Shown here: positions 11,269 to 22,410 of the stretch, one piece after another
Layout: each line of letters begins with the position of its first letter
Position numbering within the stretch: position 1 is the stretch's first letter
Assembly: GCA_009741485.1 (NCBI GenBank)
Contig: CM019229.1
Coordinates: 2,488,003-2,552,002 of the forward strand
From: Malurus cyaneus samueli
Taxonomy: Eukaryota > Chordata > Aves > Passeriformes > Maluridae
Direction: 5' to 3'
DNA: 64,000 bases
Notes under the pieces: generated by a model
What the model was told of the DNA's origin: nothing
Databases searched by the model: none
The model's input: the letters and a program-made list of their open reading frames with translations, nothing else
Made by a program: the position numbers and the translations under genes

Positions 11269-12764
11269 CCAGCTGTTCCCATTGGGTTCCACTCGCTGGA
11301 GTCACCATTGGTACTCCAAGTGAGTTTTGGGAAGGGAGTGATTTACAGGAATTTTCTCTCTCACTCGTGGGTTTTGGGGTTGATGCTGCTGAGGTTCCTG
11401 TGTTGAGTGAGGTTGAATCTGAGGGTCAGGAGTGACAGTTGTATTTCTTTCCATGAACCAGCTGCTGGTTCTCTCCTTCCCTGAGGGAAGCTCTCTGGGG
11501 AGTGTTTGGTCTTTCTCCCAATCCCTCCAAAGGGATTGATTTGGGATTTAGGACCGTGGATTTGGAATAAGGCCTCAAAAAATACTGCTCCCACTTATTT
11601 CTGGGCTAGAATTGATAAAAATGAGAAAGGTGACATTAAAAACGCCCACGTTTATGCCAGTGATGCCTCCTGTGGAAGAACCCGGCCTGGCATCCCCGAG
11701 GTGGGGGTGATCCTGAGGAACAGGCTTGGCTTTTCCCCACTCCAGTCCTCAGGATTTGGAGCTCTGGGGGTTAAACCTGCAAGAATTCCAAGGCATTTTT
11801 GTGCCCAGGGTGTTCCTCACCTCAGCCTGGGTTCTGCTGAACCAGAACAAACCAACCCTGATCTCCCGAGTCCTTACAGGAAGGGGTTGCTAATTATTTA
11901 TGTCATCCCAACATTCAGGGATGGAGCTTTCCCTTCATTCCTGGCTTGCTTTTATACCCAGAGGAACCAGCTGCTTTTATAATCCACTCCAGGCTTTGCT
12001 GAATTGAAGTTATTGGACATTTATCCCACATGTGGGAAGAGCTGTCAGCCAGGACTCAGCAGTGGAGGAGGTAAGGACATTTACCCAAGGGATGGTGAAA
12101 ATCAGGAATGAGTGCCCTGGTCCTGAGCCCCCAGGGATGGCAGGAGGGGTGCCCAGTTCCTCCCCAGCAGCATAAGAACATGCAAGTTTGGTGTTTGGCC
12201 ATCATAAAAAGGACAACTTCCAGAGGAATTGATTTTGTTGCACTCAAACCCTTGGAAGTTCTATCCAAGGCCACATCCCAAACATCTCCGATCTCTGGGT
12301 TTCCGTACAACCCACTGAGAAACCAGAAAGACTGCAGATCAAGCCATTTATCACTTAAAATCTGGATTTTTTAAAGTTTTTTGTTCACTTTCCCTCTGAT
12401 TTCCTCTCCTGGCACTCGCTCACCCATCACCTCAGCTTTGTTCTCAGCTGCTGGCTGTGCTGCCAGGGATGCTCCAGCAGGATTTTGGGATGGGGTTGTC
12501 AGCTGGCTCCTTTGATCTCTCCATTCCTCTGATTTTTAGGATCATCTCCCACTTGTCCTGACCTAACTCACAGTGGCTTCTGTGATCTTCCAGATGGAGC
12601 CGGGGAAAAGTGCAGCAGAAAGGTGGCACAGTGACAAATTCCAGAATGTTAATTAAGGTCTGCCCCTCACTGGGATGTTTTTCCAGGCAGTTTGGTGTGG
12701 GGGTAAAAGCCTTGGACAGAGAAGATCTATTTGCCTTGGTGAACAAAAAGACTCTGGATAAATA
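11269..12764. other. Intron 3 sequence, no gene or recognised repeat
   Basis: Unique-looking sequence. The 158-codon frame at 11506-11982 has no recognisable domain and no splice context that fits the channel gene. Confidence 0.5.
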
Positions 12765-13080
12765 GTTACAGTTAAATACAAAAATACCAATTCACAAAAA
12801 ACTAAAACCATAAAACAAATAAAACCCAATGAAATAAAAAACCCAATGAAACAAAACAAAAAAACCCATTGAAACAAAACAAAAAAACCCCAATGAAATA
12901 AAACAAAAAAAACCCAACAAACAAAAAAACCACAAACAAAAAAACCCCAAAACTTTACCATTGCTTATTTATTACAAATAAAACTTTATTAATTATTTAA
13001 ATGCTTATAAAATACAAAACTTCTTTGCAAAAACAACTTCACATACAAAAAACCCTAAAATAAAATCCATATCTAAATCA
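12765..13080. repeat. A-rich low-complexity tract with a 23-bp-like repeat
   Basis: Repeats of CAATGAAACAAAACAAAAAAACC-type units at about 12820-12950 are followed by AT-rich sequence. It may be a decayed poly-A-rich retroposon tail. Confidence 0.75.
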
Positions 13081-13469
13081 CTAACAGTTTGGGGCACTGC
13101 ATTCCTGTAAATTAGGGGTTTCTGAGTGGGGGAAAAAGGCACCCAACTGTTTTTTTTGTGCTGCCTGTGGGTCCTCCGTGGCATTCTGAGGTTCTCTGAG
13201 GTGGATGATGACACCAGCACATTTTTTAAAGCCCCGGGATCCCCTGTGCCCTGGTTCCCCGCTGGCACAGCCTGGCTGGGGATGTGAGCAGGGAGGGCAG
13301 GGATTCCACAGGGTCCAGCCCTTCCCGCTCTGTCTGCAGCAGGAAAAGCACCGGGTGCCCATCCTGGGGTTTCCCTCCATCCTTCATTGCTCTGTAGGGT
13401 TCAGATGGGGGAGTTCAGCCCCAGAGTGCCCTTCTCCCTCAGTTTGGCTGGAACAAACCCAGAGGAGCC

Positions 13470-13740
13470 ACGAGCCTGCAGGCTGGAGCCCCTCTGGAGC
13501 TGGGGGAGCTGGGGAGCTCACTTGGAGAGGAGAAGGCTCCAGGGAGAGCTCAGAGCCCTTGCAGGGCCTAAGGGGCTCCAGAGAGCTGGAGAGGGACTGG
13601 GGACAAGGGATGAGGGACAGGACACAGGAATGGCTTCCCACTGCCAGAGGGCAGGGATGGATGGGATATTGGGAAGGAATGTTCCCTGGGGGGCCCTGGC
13701 ACAGGGTGCCAGAGAAACCCGCCCATTCCATGATTTTTTC
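13470..13740 (+). mobile_element. CR1 LINE fragment in duplication copy 1
   Basis: Sense-orientation CR1 blocks are seen: CTTGGAGAGGAGAAGGCTCC, GAGAGGGACTGGGGACAAGG, GGGATATTGGGAAGGAATGT and CCTGGCACAGGGTGCCAGAG. It lacks the 3' tail and has no open frame. Confidence 0.75.
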
Positions 13741-14275
13741 CATCCAAAGTGGCTTCGTTCAGCAAGCAGCAGTTCCTGCCTCTCCAGACAGCACCTGGGC
13801 TGTTTGGTTTTCCAAGAGGGACAGAGGGAGCAGGGACAGCTCATGGTCCTGATGGTCAGTGAGATTTGGCTGTGATGGGGTGGAACCCAAGAACCCCCAG
13901 GAAATGGGCTGTGGGGTGTCTGGGTGGGTGACCTGGGGGGTGACAGTGCCAGAGGGGTGGGAATTAATGACAAAAAACATCAACATGAGCAGTTTTGACT
14001 GGGAAAGGGGGTTGTGTGTGTTGCCGTGGTTGGATTTAATATCAAGCCTGGCAGAAGAAAACTGAAGAAGACTCAAACCACTGGAACATCCCTGGCTCCA
14101 TATGTCCGTCCCTCCATTTCCTCTTTGAATTTAGAAACAAAACAAAAAGTGGATGAAGGATTCTTTCTCTCAGCTTGTCCTAAGCCAGGGCTCTGCCTGG
14201 TGACCCCACAAACCCATCCTGGAGATGGATCCTCCATTCCCTGCAGATTGTGGTGTTGGGAGCAGCACCCAAGGG

Positions 14276-15004
14276 TGTTGTGGAAAAATAAAACCTTACA
14301 AAAAGGGAGCTTGTTACCCCTGTAAAACTCCTGCTCTCTCTGTTACTTTGGCAACCAGAGAAGGATTCTGGGAATGGCTCAGCTAAACTGGAGGTGAAAA
14401 ACAAGTCATAACCCTGGAAAACAAGGTAGAACTGTGAGAGCTCACTGTGGTGTGTGGGGTTGGTTATAACCAGAGCATGTTCCTATCATGGTTTATGGGG
14501 TTGGCTAACACTTTTGTGCTTCACAAGAATGGAAACCCAAAACAAACTAATGGGTCAAAACCTCGAATTTTGGAGAAAAAGCCTTCTCACACCTGTTTGG
14601 GGTCCATGCCTCAATCACCACAGTGTATATATATATTATATATATAACTTATAGATCTGTGCTGGAACCCTGGAAAACAAGTGACAGAGCTGGCGTTTTT
14701 ACCCGTGAGAATGTGGCATCAACAGAAATAGGAAATTTAAACAAGAGAAGGAGAAAAACAGCACCAAGGCTGCAGCTGGTGTTTTTCTGAATGCTTGACT
14801 ATGCTTAGGTAACCAATGGTGGTGTGCTGAGTTAAATAATGGCCAATTAATTTATTGTAGTAGTTTGGTGGCCAATGAATGTGTAACACAAATGAGAACA
14901 TACCAAAGTGTTTAAATGAGATTGATTCTTGGAATAAATGGCTTTTTGGCCCTTTCTGAGATACTTTCCATGTTTGTGTGTTGTGGCCACCCCAACAGTG
15001 ACAC
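14276..15004 (+). mobile_element. Solo-LTR-like element, sense, copy 1
   Basis: About 720 bp runs from TGTTGTGGAAAAATAAAACC to CCACCCCAACA. It has a TATATA-rich centre and an AATAAA-type signal (GGAATAAATGG) about 60 bp before the 3' end, as expected of an LTR. The same element occurs in inverted orientation at 29404-30157, with termini TGTTGGGG and CCCCAACA. No retroviral coding sequence or primer-binding site is recognisable next to it. Confidence 0.65.
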
Positions 15005-15558
15005 AAGGGGGATGTTTGAGCCGATCTTTGATTATTCCCACAATTCCAGGTTGATTAATGAGCAATTAAGCTGTGAGGATGGAGGGAGGGAGCAGAGCGG
15101 TGAAATCAGGGCAGGGGTGCAGGGGATTAAATTAGAATCCTCTGCTGCACCAGTGCTGGGTTTAAATCGTCTCCTGTTGCTGCTGGTGCTCCAACCGCCA
15201 CGTGGAGCTGATGTAATGGGAATTTTAAGGTCGTGAAAATGTGGAACAGGTGTCCTATAGAATAAATACCCAGCTCCTCAGGCCCTGGCTCGCTTTTGCC
15301 TCTTGCCATCCAAGATCCCAGCGGGTTTTTTTCCTGATCTCCAGCACCTCCTGCTGATGGAGTCTGGCCCTTTCCGCCCGGCAATGCTGATCCTGCTTTT
15401 CCCTGGCCTGGGGTGAAGCTGTCAGAGAGTCAAGGACAGGATTTTATTCTTTCCAGAGTGGATTTGCAGGCATGCTGAAACGTTCAGAGTGTGATCATGC
15501 AGCTGGTTTGGGAAAATTCTGATTTTCCTTGGATTTTTTTCTGTGGTGGCTGAGCCCT

Positions 15559-16410
15559 GGTATCAAAAAACGGAGGAGAAAAGGCTCCTGTTATCAGGAA
15601 ACTGGGAAAAAAGGGCTCCTGTTATCAAGAAATGGAGGAAGAAGGGTCCTGTTATAAAAAAAAAAAAGAAAAAAAAAAGAAAAAAAAAAAGAAAAAAAAG
15701 GAGAAAAAAAGGCTTTCTGTTGTGAAGAAACTGAGAAAAAAGGAGTTTTGATATGAAGAAACTGAGGAAAATGGCTCCTGTTATCAGGAAACTGGGAAAA
15801 AGGTTTCCAGTTAGTAAGAAATGGAGGAAAAAGGGGCCTCTTATGAAAAAACTGGGAAAAATAGGGCTCCTGTTAGCAATAAACTGGGGAAAAGAGCTCC
15901 TGTTATAAAGCAACTGAGGGAAAAGGATCCTATTATCAGGAAATGAGAAAAAATGTCTCCTGTTACAAAAAAATGGGGGGAAAGGGCTCCTGTTATCAAA
16001 AAACTGAGGAGAAAGGGCTGCTGTTATCAGGAAACTGAGGAAAAAAGGTTCCTGTTTGCAATAAATTGGGAAAAAAAGGGCTCCTGTAACCAGAAAATAG
16101 AGGGGAAAGGGCTCCTATTATAAAGAAAACAGGAAAAAGGGCTCCTGTTATCAGGAAATTGAGGAAAAAGGGCTCCTGCTATGAAAGAAGCTGGGGAAAA
16201 GGGCTTCTGTTATCAAGAAATAGAGAAAAAAAAGGGCTCCTATTATCAAAAACAGGGAAAAGGCCTTGTGTTATCAGGAAACTTGGAAAAGAGAACTGTT
16301 AGCAAGAAACTGGAGGGAAAAGGGCTTACAAAGGTTGTAAAAAATAACCAAAAAACCTGGGAAAATGGCTCCTGTTATAAAGAAACTGAGGAAAAAGGGT
16401 TTCTGTTACA
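15559..16410. repeat. 30-bp minisatellite (GAAACTGAGGAAAAAGG unit), copy 1
   Basis: The unit is GAAACTGAGGAAAAAGG followed by GCTCCTGTTATCA. About 28 degenerate copies surround an A/G-only stretch at about 15655-15712. It forms the 3' part of the duplicated unit. Confidence 0.92.
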
Positions 16411-16774
16411 ATCCTGTAAATTAGGGGTTTCTGAGTGGGGGAAAAAGGCACCCAACTGTTTTTTTTGTGCTGCCTGTGGGTCCTCCGTGGCATTCTGAGG
16501 TTCTCTGAGGTGGATGATGACACCAGCACATTTTTTAAAGCCCCGGGATCCCCGTGCCCTGGTTCCCCCTGGCACAGCCTGGCTGGGGATGTGAGCAGGG
16601 GGCGGGATTCCACAGGGTCCAGCCTTCCCGCTCTGTCTGCAGCAGGAAAAGCACCGGGTGCCCATCCTGGGGTTTCCCTCCATCCTTCATTGCTCTGTAG
16701 GGTTCAGATGGGGGAGTTCAGCCCCAGATGCCCCCTCATCCCCTCAGTTTGTGCTGGAACAAACCCAGAGGAGC

Positions 16775-17055
16775 CCACGGAGCTGCTGCAGGGCTGGAGC
16801 CCCTCTGGAGCTGGGGGAGCTGGGGAAGCTCACTTGGAGAGGAGAAGGCTCCAGGGAGAGCTCAGAGCCCCTTGCAGGGCCTGAAGGGGCTCCAGGAGAG
16901 CTGGAGAGGGACTGGGGACAAGGGATGGAGGGACAGGACACAGGGAATGGCTTCCCACTGCCAGAGGGCAGGGATGGATGGGATATTGGGAAGGAATTGT
17001 TCCCTGGGGGGCCCTGGCACAGGGTGCCCAGAGAAACCCAGCCCATTCCATGATT
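16775..17055 (+). mobile_element. CR1 LINE fragment in duplication copy 2
   Basis: This carries the same blocks as the fragment at 13470, with several single-base insertions relative to it (for example GTGCCCAGAG against GTGCCAGAG). It belongs to the duplicated unit, not to a second insertion. Confidence 0.75.
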
Positions 17056-17600
17056 TTTTCCATCCAAAGTGGCTTCGTTCAGCAAGCAGCAGTTCCTGCC
17101 TCTCCAGACAGCACCTGGGCTGTTTGGTTTTCCAAGAGGGACAGAGGGAGCAGGGACAGCTCATGGTCCTGATGGTCAGTGAGATTTGGCTGTGATGGGG
17201 TGGAACCCAAGAACCCCCAGGAAATGGGGGCTGTGGGGTGTCCTGGATGGGTGACCTGGGGGGTGACAGTGCCAGAGGGGTGGGAATTAATGACAAAAAA
17301 CATCAACATGAGCAGTTTTGACTGGGAAAGGGGGTTGTGTGTGTTGCCGTGGTTGGATTTAATATCAAGCCTGGCAGGAAGAAAACTGGAAAGAAGACTC
17401 CAAACCACTGGAACACTCCCTGGCTCCATGATGTCCTCCCATTTCCTCTTTGAATTTAGAAACAAAACAAAAAGTGGATGAAGGATTCTTTCTCTCAGCT
17501 TGTCCTAAGCCAGGGCTCTGCCTGGTGACCCCACAAACCCATCCTGGAGATGGATCCTCCATTCCCTGCAGATTGTGGTGTTGGGAGCAGCACCCAAGGG

Positions 17601-18360
17601 TGTTGTGGAAAAATAAAACCTTACAAAAAAGGGGCCTTGTTACCCCTTTTTGTAAAACTCCTGCTCTCTCCTGTTACCTTGGCCAACCAGAGAAGGATTC
17701 TGGGAATGGCTCAGCTAAACTGGAGGTGAAAAACAAGTTCCATAACCCTGGAAAACAATGGATAGAACTGTGAGAGCTCAGCCTGTGGTGTGTGGGGGTT
17801 GGTTATAACCAGAGCATGTTCCTATCATGGTTTATGGGGTTTGGGTAAAACATGTTCATTGTGCTTCACAAGAATGGAAACCCATAACAAACTAATGGGT
17901 CAAAACCCTCGAATTTTGGAGAAAAACGCCTTCTCACACCTGTTTGGGGTCCATGCCTCAATCACCACAGTGTATATATATAGTTATATATATAACTTAT
18001 AGATCTGTGCTGGAACCCTGGAAAACAAGTGACAGAGCTGGCGTTTTTACCCGTGAGAATGTGGCATCAACAGAAATAGGAAATTTAAACAAGAGAAGGA
18101 GAAAAACAGCACCAAGGCTGCAGCTGGTGTTTTTCTGAATGCTTGGATGCTCATGCTGTAGGTAACCAATAGTGGTGTGCTGGAGTTAAATAATGGCCAA
18201 TTAATTTATTGTAGTAGTTTGGTGGCCAATGAATGTGTAACACAAATGAGAACATACCAAAGTGTTTAAATGAGATTGATTCTTGGAATAAATGGCTTTT
18301 TGGCCCTTTCTGAGATACTTTCCATGTTTGTGTGTTGTGGCCACCCCAACAGTGACACAA
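17601..18360 (+). mobile_element. Solo-LTR-like element, sense, copy 2
   Basis: The same element as at 14276, carried by the second duplication copy. It differs by small indels, for example extra bases in the TACCCCTTTTTGTAAAAC segment. Confidence 0.65.
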
Positions 18361-18918
18361 GGGGGATGTTTGAGCCGATCTTTGATTATTCCCACAATTT
18401 CCAGGTTGATTAATGAGCAATTAAGCTGTGAGGATGGAGGGAAGGGAGCAGAGCGGTGAAATCATGGGCAGGGGTGCAGGGGATTAAATTAGAATCCTCT
18501 GCATGCACCAGTGCTGGGTTTAAATCGTCTCCTGTTGCTGCTGGTGCTCCAACCGCCACTGTGGAGCTGATGTAATGGGAATTTTAAGGTCGTGAAAATG
18601 TAGGAACAGGTGTCCTATAGAATAAATACCCAGCTCCTCAGGCCCTGGCTCGCTTTTGCCTCTTGCCATCCAAGATCCCAGCGGGTTTTTTTCCTGATCT
18701 CCAGCACCTCCTGCTGATGGAGTCTGGCCCTTTCCGCCCGGCAATGCTGATCCTGCTTTTCCCTGGCCTGGGGTGAAGCTGTCAGAGAGTCAAGGACAGG
18801 ATTTTATTCTTTCCAGAGTGGATTTGCAGGCATGCTGAAACGTTCAGAGTGTGATCATGCAGCTGGTTTGGGAAAATTCTGATTTTCCTTGGATTTTTTT
18901 CTGTGGTGGCTGAGCCCT

Positions 18919-19770
18919 GGTATCAAAAAACGGAGGAGAAAAGGCTCCTGTTTATTCAGGAAACTGGGAAAAAAGGGCTCCTGTTATCAAGAAATGGAGG
19001 AAGAAGGGCTCCTGTTATAAAAAAAAAAAAAGAAAAAAAAAGAAAAAAAAAAAGAAAAAAAAGGAGAAAAAAGGCTTTCTGTTGTGAAGAAACTGAGAAA
19101 AAAAGGAGTTTTGATATGAAGAAACTGAGGAAAATGGCTCCTGTTATCAGGAAACTGGGAAAAAGGTTTCCAGTTAGTAAGAAATGGAGGAAAAAGGGGG
19201 CCTCTTATGAAAAAACTGGGAAAAATAGGGCTCCTGTTAGCAATAAACTGGGGGAAAAGAGCTCCTGTTATAAAGCAACTGAGGGAAAAGGACTCCTATT
19301 ATCAGGAAATGAGAAAAAATGTCTCCTGTTTACAAAAAATGGGGGGAAAGGCTCCTGTTATCAAAAAACTGAGGAGAAAGGGCTGCTGTTATCAGGAAAC
19401 TGAGGAAAAAAGGTTCCTGTTTGCAATAAATTGGGAAAAAAAGGGCTCCTGTAACCAGAAAATAGAGGGGAAAGGGCTCCTATTATAAAGAAAACAGGAA
19501 AAAGGGCTCCTGTTATCAGGAAATTGAGGAAAAAGGGCTCCTGCTATGAAAGAAGCTGGGGAAAAGGGCTTCTGTTATCAAGAAATAGAGAAAAAAAAGG
19601 GCTCCTATTATCAAAAACAGGGAAAAGGCCTTGTGTTATCAGGAAACTTGGAAAAGAGAACTGTTAGCAAGAAACTGGAGGGAAAAGGGCTTACAAAAGG
19701 TTGTAAAAAATAACCAAAAAACCTGGGGAAAATGGCTCCTGTTATAAAGAAACTGAGGAAAAAGGGTTTC

Positions 19771-19810
<40 letters not shown>

Positions 19811-20045
19811 AACAACAACAAAAAAAAAAAAAAAAAAAAAAAACCAAAACAAAAACAAAACCTAACTGGAAAAAGGGGTTCCTGTTATCAAGAAACTGGG
19901 AAAAAGGGCTCCTGTTAGCAACAAACTGAGAAAAAAAAAAAAAAGGGTTCCTGTTATCAAAAAAAAAAAACAGGAAAAAGGGCTCCTGCTGTCACGAAAC
20001 TGAGGAAAAAGTGTTCCTGTTATGAAAAAAACTGGGGAAAAAGAT
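18919..20045. repeat. 30-bp minisatellite, copy 2, interrupted by poly-A
   Basis: This array matches 15559-16410 and continues past a long poly-A/CAA tract (19775-19860) for about six more units. The continuation shows that the array is longer than copy 1 displays, so the copy 1 junction lies inside an array. Confidence 0.9.
19775..19860. repeat. Poly-A / CAA low-complexity tract
   Basis: Runs of A longer than 30 are separated by CAACAACAACA and CCAAAACAAAAAC. It sits inside the 30-bp array and is a likely point of assembly difficulty. Confidence 0.9.
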
Positions 20046-20584
20046 TTCTCCTTCAATTCTCTGGGCAGAACGTCCTGGGATGAGCCACATTCTGCTACAG
20101 GGGCTGCATTTCAGAGGGTGTCAGATCCCCCCTTGCTCCCTGCACCTTCTCCTCCAAAAGATGCCCTAAACAGAAATTAATTCTGCACATAGAGAGGAAA
20201 TAGTGACCGAAAACTGTTGGGAAACACCTGGAAAACATCAGGATTTGAGGGATTTGTGGGTTTTTTTGCAGGGAGAAGCTCTGGCAGGTGCATTCCAGCA
20301 TAACTGCAGGATTGGGTGTTTTTAGGGTGTGATTCCTGCTGCCCTTTAGTGTCCTGATGATATCCAGTGACCCCATAACCAGGCAGGGTTTGGGATTTTC
20401 CTCCAGCCTGAGCCAGCCCTGGAGGTTTTGGGATGGAGTGGCTTTCAGAGAACACAGCTTACAATGTGATCCCAGGTGGAGAGATTAAATCAGCTCCAAT
20501 ATTTGCTGGTTTTCCACCACACTCGCCCACTTTGGGAAGAGGAATTTACATTTAATCTTTATTTTTTTCCCTTTATCCCTTCAG
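20046..20584 (+). other. CACNA1B: 3' end of intron 3 with acceptor region
   Basis: Unique-looking sequence ends in a T-rich polypyrimidine tract (TTTATTTTTTTCCC) and CAG before the S4 exon. No other gene is seen. Confidence 0.7.
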
Positions 20585-20676
20585 GATTCTGGCGACTGCT
20601 GGGACTGATTTTGACCTGCGGACGCTGCGTGCTGTGCGGGTGCTGCGGCCCCTGAAGCTCGTGTCGGGGATCCCAA
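20585..20676 (+). CDS. CACNA1B: CACNA1B exon 4: domain I S4 voltage sensor
   Basis: This 92-bp exon is preceded by a T-rich tract ending in CCCTTCAG and followed by the donor GTGAGT. It begins in phase 1 (the G completes a split codon) and ends one base into a serine codon. The translation is [13 protein letters not shown] followed by [17 protein letters not shown]. Arginines and a lysine at every third position (R..R..R..R..K) are the S4 gating charges that move with membrane voltage. The length equals that of exon 4 in mammalian Cav2 genes as I remember it. The sequence before it shows no further S1-S3 coding, so it is the first exon in the window. There is no stop or frameshift. Confidence 0.96.
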
Positions 20677-20858
20677 GTGAGTGTCGTGACAATGTTGTGT
20701 CCCAGCTCTGGAAATTTGGGAAGTTATTGCTTTTCTGAGCAATATTTCCTTCCCCTGCTTCCTTGGGGTCTGTGGTTCCTGCCCTTGGTGGGGTCGGATT
20801 TTCTCTGCTCCCGTTTTGCGCCAGTTTTGGCACCACGTCCTAAATCAGCAGCTGAGGA

Positions 20859-21136
20859 GCAGATTTGGGATTGAGATTTGCAGTTTTGGGATAGAATTCT
20901 GCAGGGGTAGATTTGGGATTGAGAATTGCAGTTTTGGGATAGAATTCTGCAGAGGAAGATTTGGGACTGAGATTTGCAGCTTTGGGATGGAATTCTGCAG
21001 GGGTGAGATTTGGGACTGAGATTTGCAGCTTTGGGATGGAATTCTGCAGATTTGAGATTGAGATTTGCAGCTTTGGGATGGAATTCTGCAGGGGCAGATT
21101 TGGGATTGAGATTTGCAGTTTTGGGATGGAATTTTG
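20859..21136. repeat. CACNA1B: 48-bp minisatellite in intron 4, about 6 copies
   Basis: The unit is AGATTTGGGATTGAGATTTG followed by CAGTTTTGGGATAGAATTCT and GCAGGGGT. It starts about 180 bp after the exon 4 donor and makes up about 40% of this 683-bp intron. Each unit contains an EcoRI-like GAATTC. Confidence 0.93.
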
Positions 21137-21359
21137 TTCATCTGGCACCTGAAGGAAAAACACCAGACAAGGATAATCCCCAATGTCTCTCCTGTTTTAT
21201 TGCAGATTTTTTTTTTTTTTTTAAACACCCTGGGAAAAGCAGCATTTCTTGGCATTGAGGATTTTAAATTGTCCCTTGGGCAGCCCCTTTCTCCCACCTC
21301 CCATCCACCCTGTGGCCTCGCTTTCCTCCCCTCCCTGATGGGTTTTTGTGTTCCCCCAG

Positions 21360-21512
21360 GTTTGCAGGTTGTCCTCAAGTCCATCATGAAGGCCATGGTG
21401 CCCCTGCTGCAGATTGGGCTGCTCCTGTTCTTTGCCATTGTGATGTTTGCCATCATCGGGCTGGAGTTCTACATGGGCAAGTTCCACAAAACCTGCTTTT
21501 CCAACGAGACAG
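21360..21512 (+). CDS. CACNA1B: CACNA1B exon 5: domain I S4-S5 linker, S5 and start of the turret
   Basis: This 153-bp exon has acceptor TTCCCCCAG and donor GTGAGC. The first two bases complete the serine codon split by the 683-bp intron. The translation starts [20 protein letters not shown] (S4-S5 linker), continues through a hydrophobic S5 helix ([18 protein letters not shown]) and ends [14 protein letters not shown]. The cysteine begins the extracellular turret disulfide network. The NET tripeptide is a potential N-glycosylation sequon on the outside face, at the position where mammalian Cav2.2 also has NST. The last base, G, is joined to the next exon. S5 lines the outer part of the pore module. 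Confidence 0.96.
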
Positions 21513-21726
21513 GTGAGCTTTGGATCTTCCTCTCCTGCTTCTGTGCTGCTTTTCTTTTTGCCTTTTCTTCATTCCCTGCATTCTCTTCCCTCTTCACCCA
21601 CATATTCTAAGAATGAACAGAATTTTGTGCCCACCCAGCGTGGACTGGGACAGATTCTCCTCTCTCTGATGCCACTGAGCTGCTCCCAGCCTGCCCAAAA
21701 ACCACATGAAAGTGCTTAGGGCCTCC

Positions 21727-22048
21727 TATCCTGGAAGAATTTTTTCACAGTAGAAGCACAGAACCAAATTCCCAGTGTTTCCCTTCATTCCTTGGTGTCT
21801 GTTCATACCCGTCCTGAAAAAAATTTCTCACAGAAGAAGCACAGAACCAAATTCCTGATGTTTCATTTCATTCCTTGGTGGCTGCTCGTATCCATCCTGA
21901 AAGAATTTTTTCACAAAAGAAGCACAAAACAAAATTCCCAGTGTTTCCTTTCATTCCTTGGTGTCTGTTCATATCTATCCTGAAAATTTTTTTTCACAGA
22001 AGAACAGAACCAAATTCTTGATGTTTCATTTCATTCCTTGGTGTCTGT
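21727..22048. repeat. CACNA1B: 83-bp tandem repeat in intron 5, about 4 copies
   Basis: The unit begins ATCCTGAAAGAATTTTTTCA, continues CAGAAGAAGCACAGAACCAA and ends TCATTCCTTGGTGTCTGTTC. It starts about 215 bp after the exon 5 donor. Copies differ at a few positions. Confidence 0.9.
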
Positions 22049-22317
22049 ATTTTTATCGGGTTCTGCTTTGTGTATGTTGAGTTTCCTTGGAAGGTTTCTG
22101 AGGAAGGCTTGGTGGGAAATAATAAAAGACGGCAAAGACTGGGAGCAACCCAAAAATGAAAGGAAAATAGATGGGAGGCAGGGAGTTCTTTGATGGAGAA
22201 AGGATAAAAATGACCTTCAGAGAAGGGAAATTGGGCACTGAAGAGTAAATGATGTGTCTGCCTGTGAGTGAACGATAAACCCCAGATGATGGAGATGGAG
22301 AGGGATGATCCCAGAGA

Positions 22318-22410
22318 TCCTTGGCTGGGAACAGTCAAATCATGGAACCATGGAATGGTTTGGGCTGGGAAGGACCTTAAAGATCCTCGTTCCACCCCAA
22401 TCCTTTACAG
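22318..22410 (-). mobile_element. Short CR1 3' end, antisense
   Basis: AATCATGGAACCATGGAATG, GTTTGGGCTGGGAAGGACCT and TAAAGATCCTCGTTCCACCC form the reverse complement of the CR1 3' terminus. Only about 90 bp is preserved. Confidence 0.75.

Larger units (their letters stand above)
13101..16410. repeat. 3.3-kb direct duplication, copy 1
   Basis: The segment starts at TCCTGTAAATTAGGGG and runs through a CR1 fragment, an LTR-like element and a 30-bp minisatellite. It is followed immediately by a second copy (16411-19774) in the same order and orientation. Differences are mainly single-base insertions and deletions, with this copy usually the shorter. It could be a true tandem duplication or a false duplication caused by the minisatellite at its end. 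Confidence 0.93.
16411..19774. repeat. 3.3-kb direct duplication, copy 2
   Basis: This is the head-to-tail partner of 13101-16410. The junction joins minisatellite (GGGTTTCTGTTACA) to TCCTGTAAATTAGGGG, with only a few bases shared. Copy 2 ends where the minisatellite meets a long poly-A tract. Confidence 0.93.

Noticed and set aside
13101..15004. Endogenous retrovirus coding region next to the LTR-like element
   Set aside because: No gag, pol or env motifs and no long frames with retroviral character. Only an LTR-like sequence can be supported.
15559..20045. CRISPR-like array of about 30-bp repeats
   Set aside because: Units are contiguous and degenerate with no spacers, and the context is a vertebrate intron. 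It is a minisatellite.
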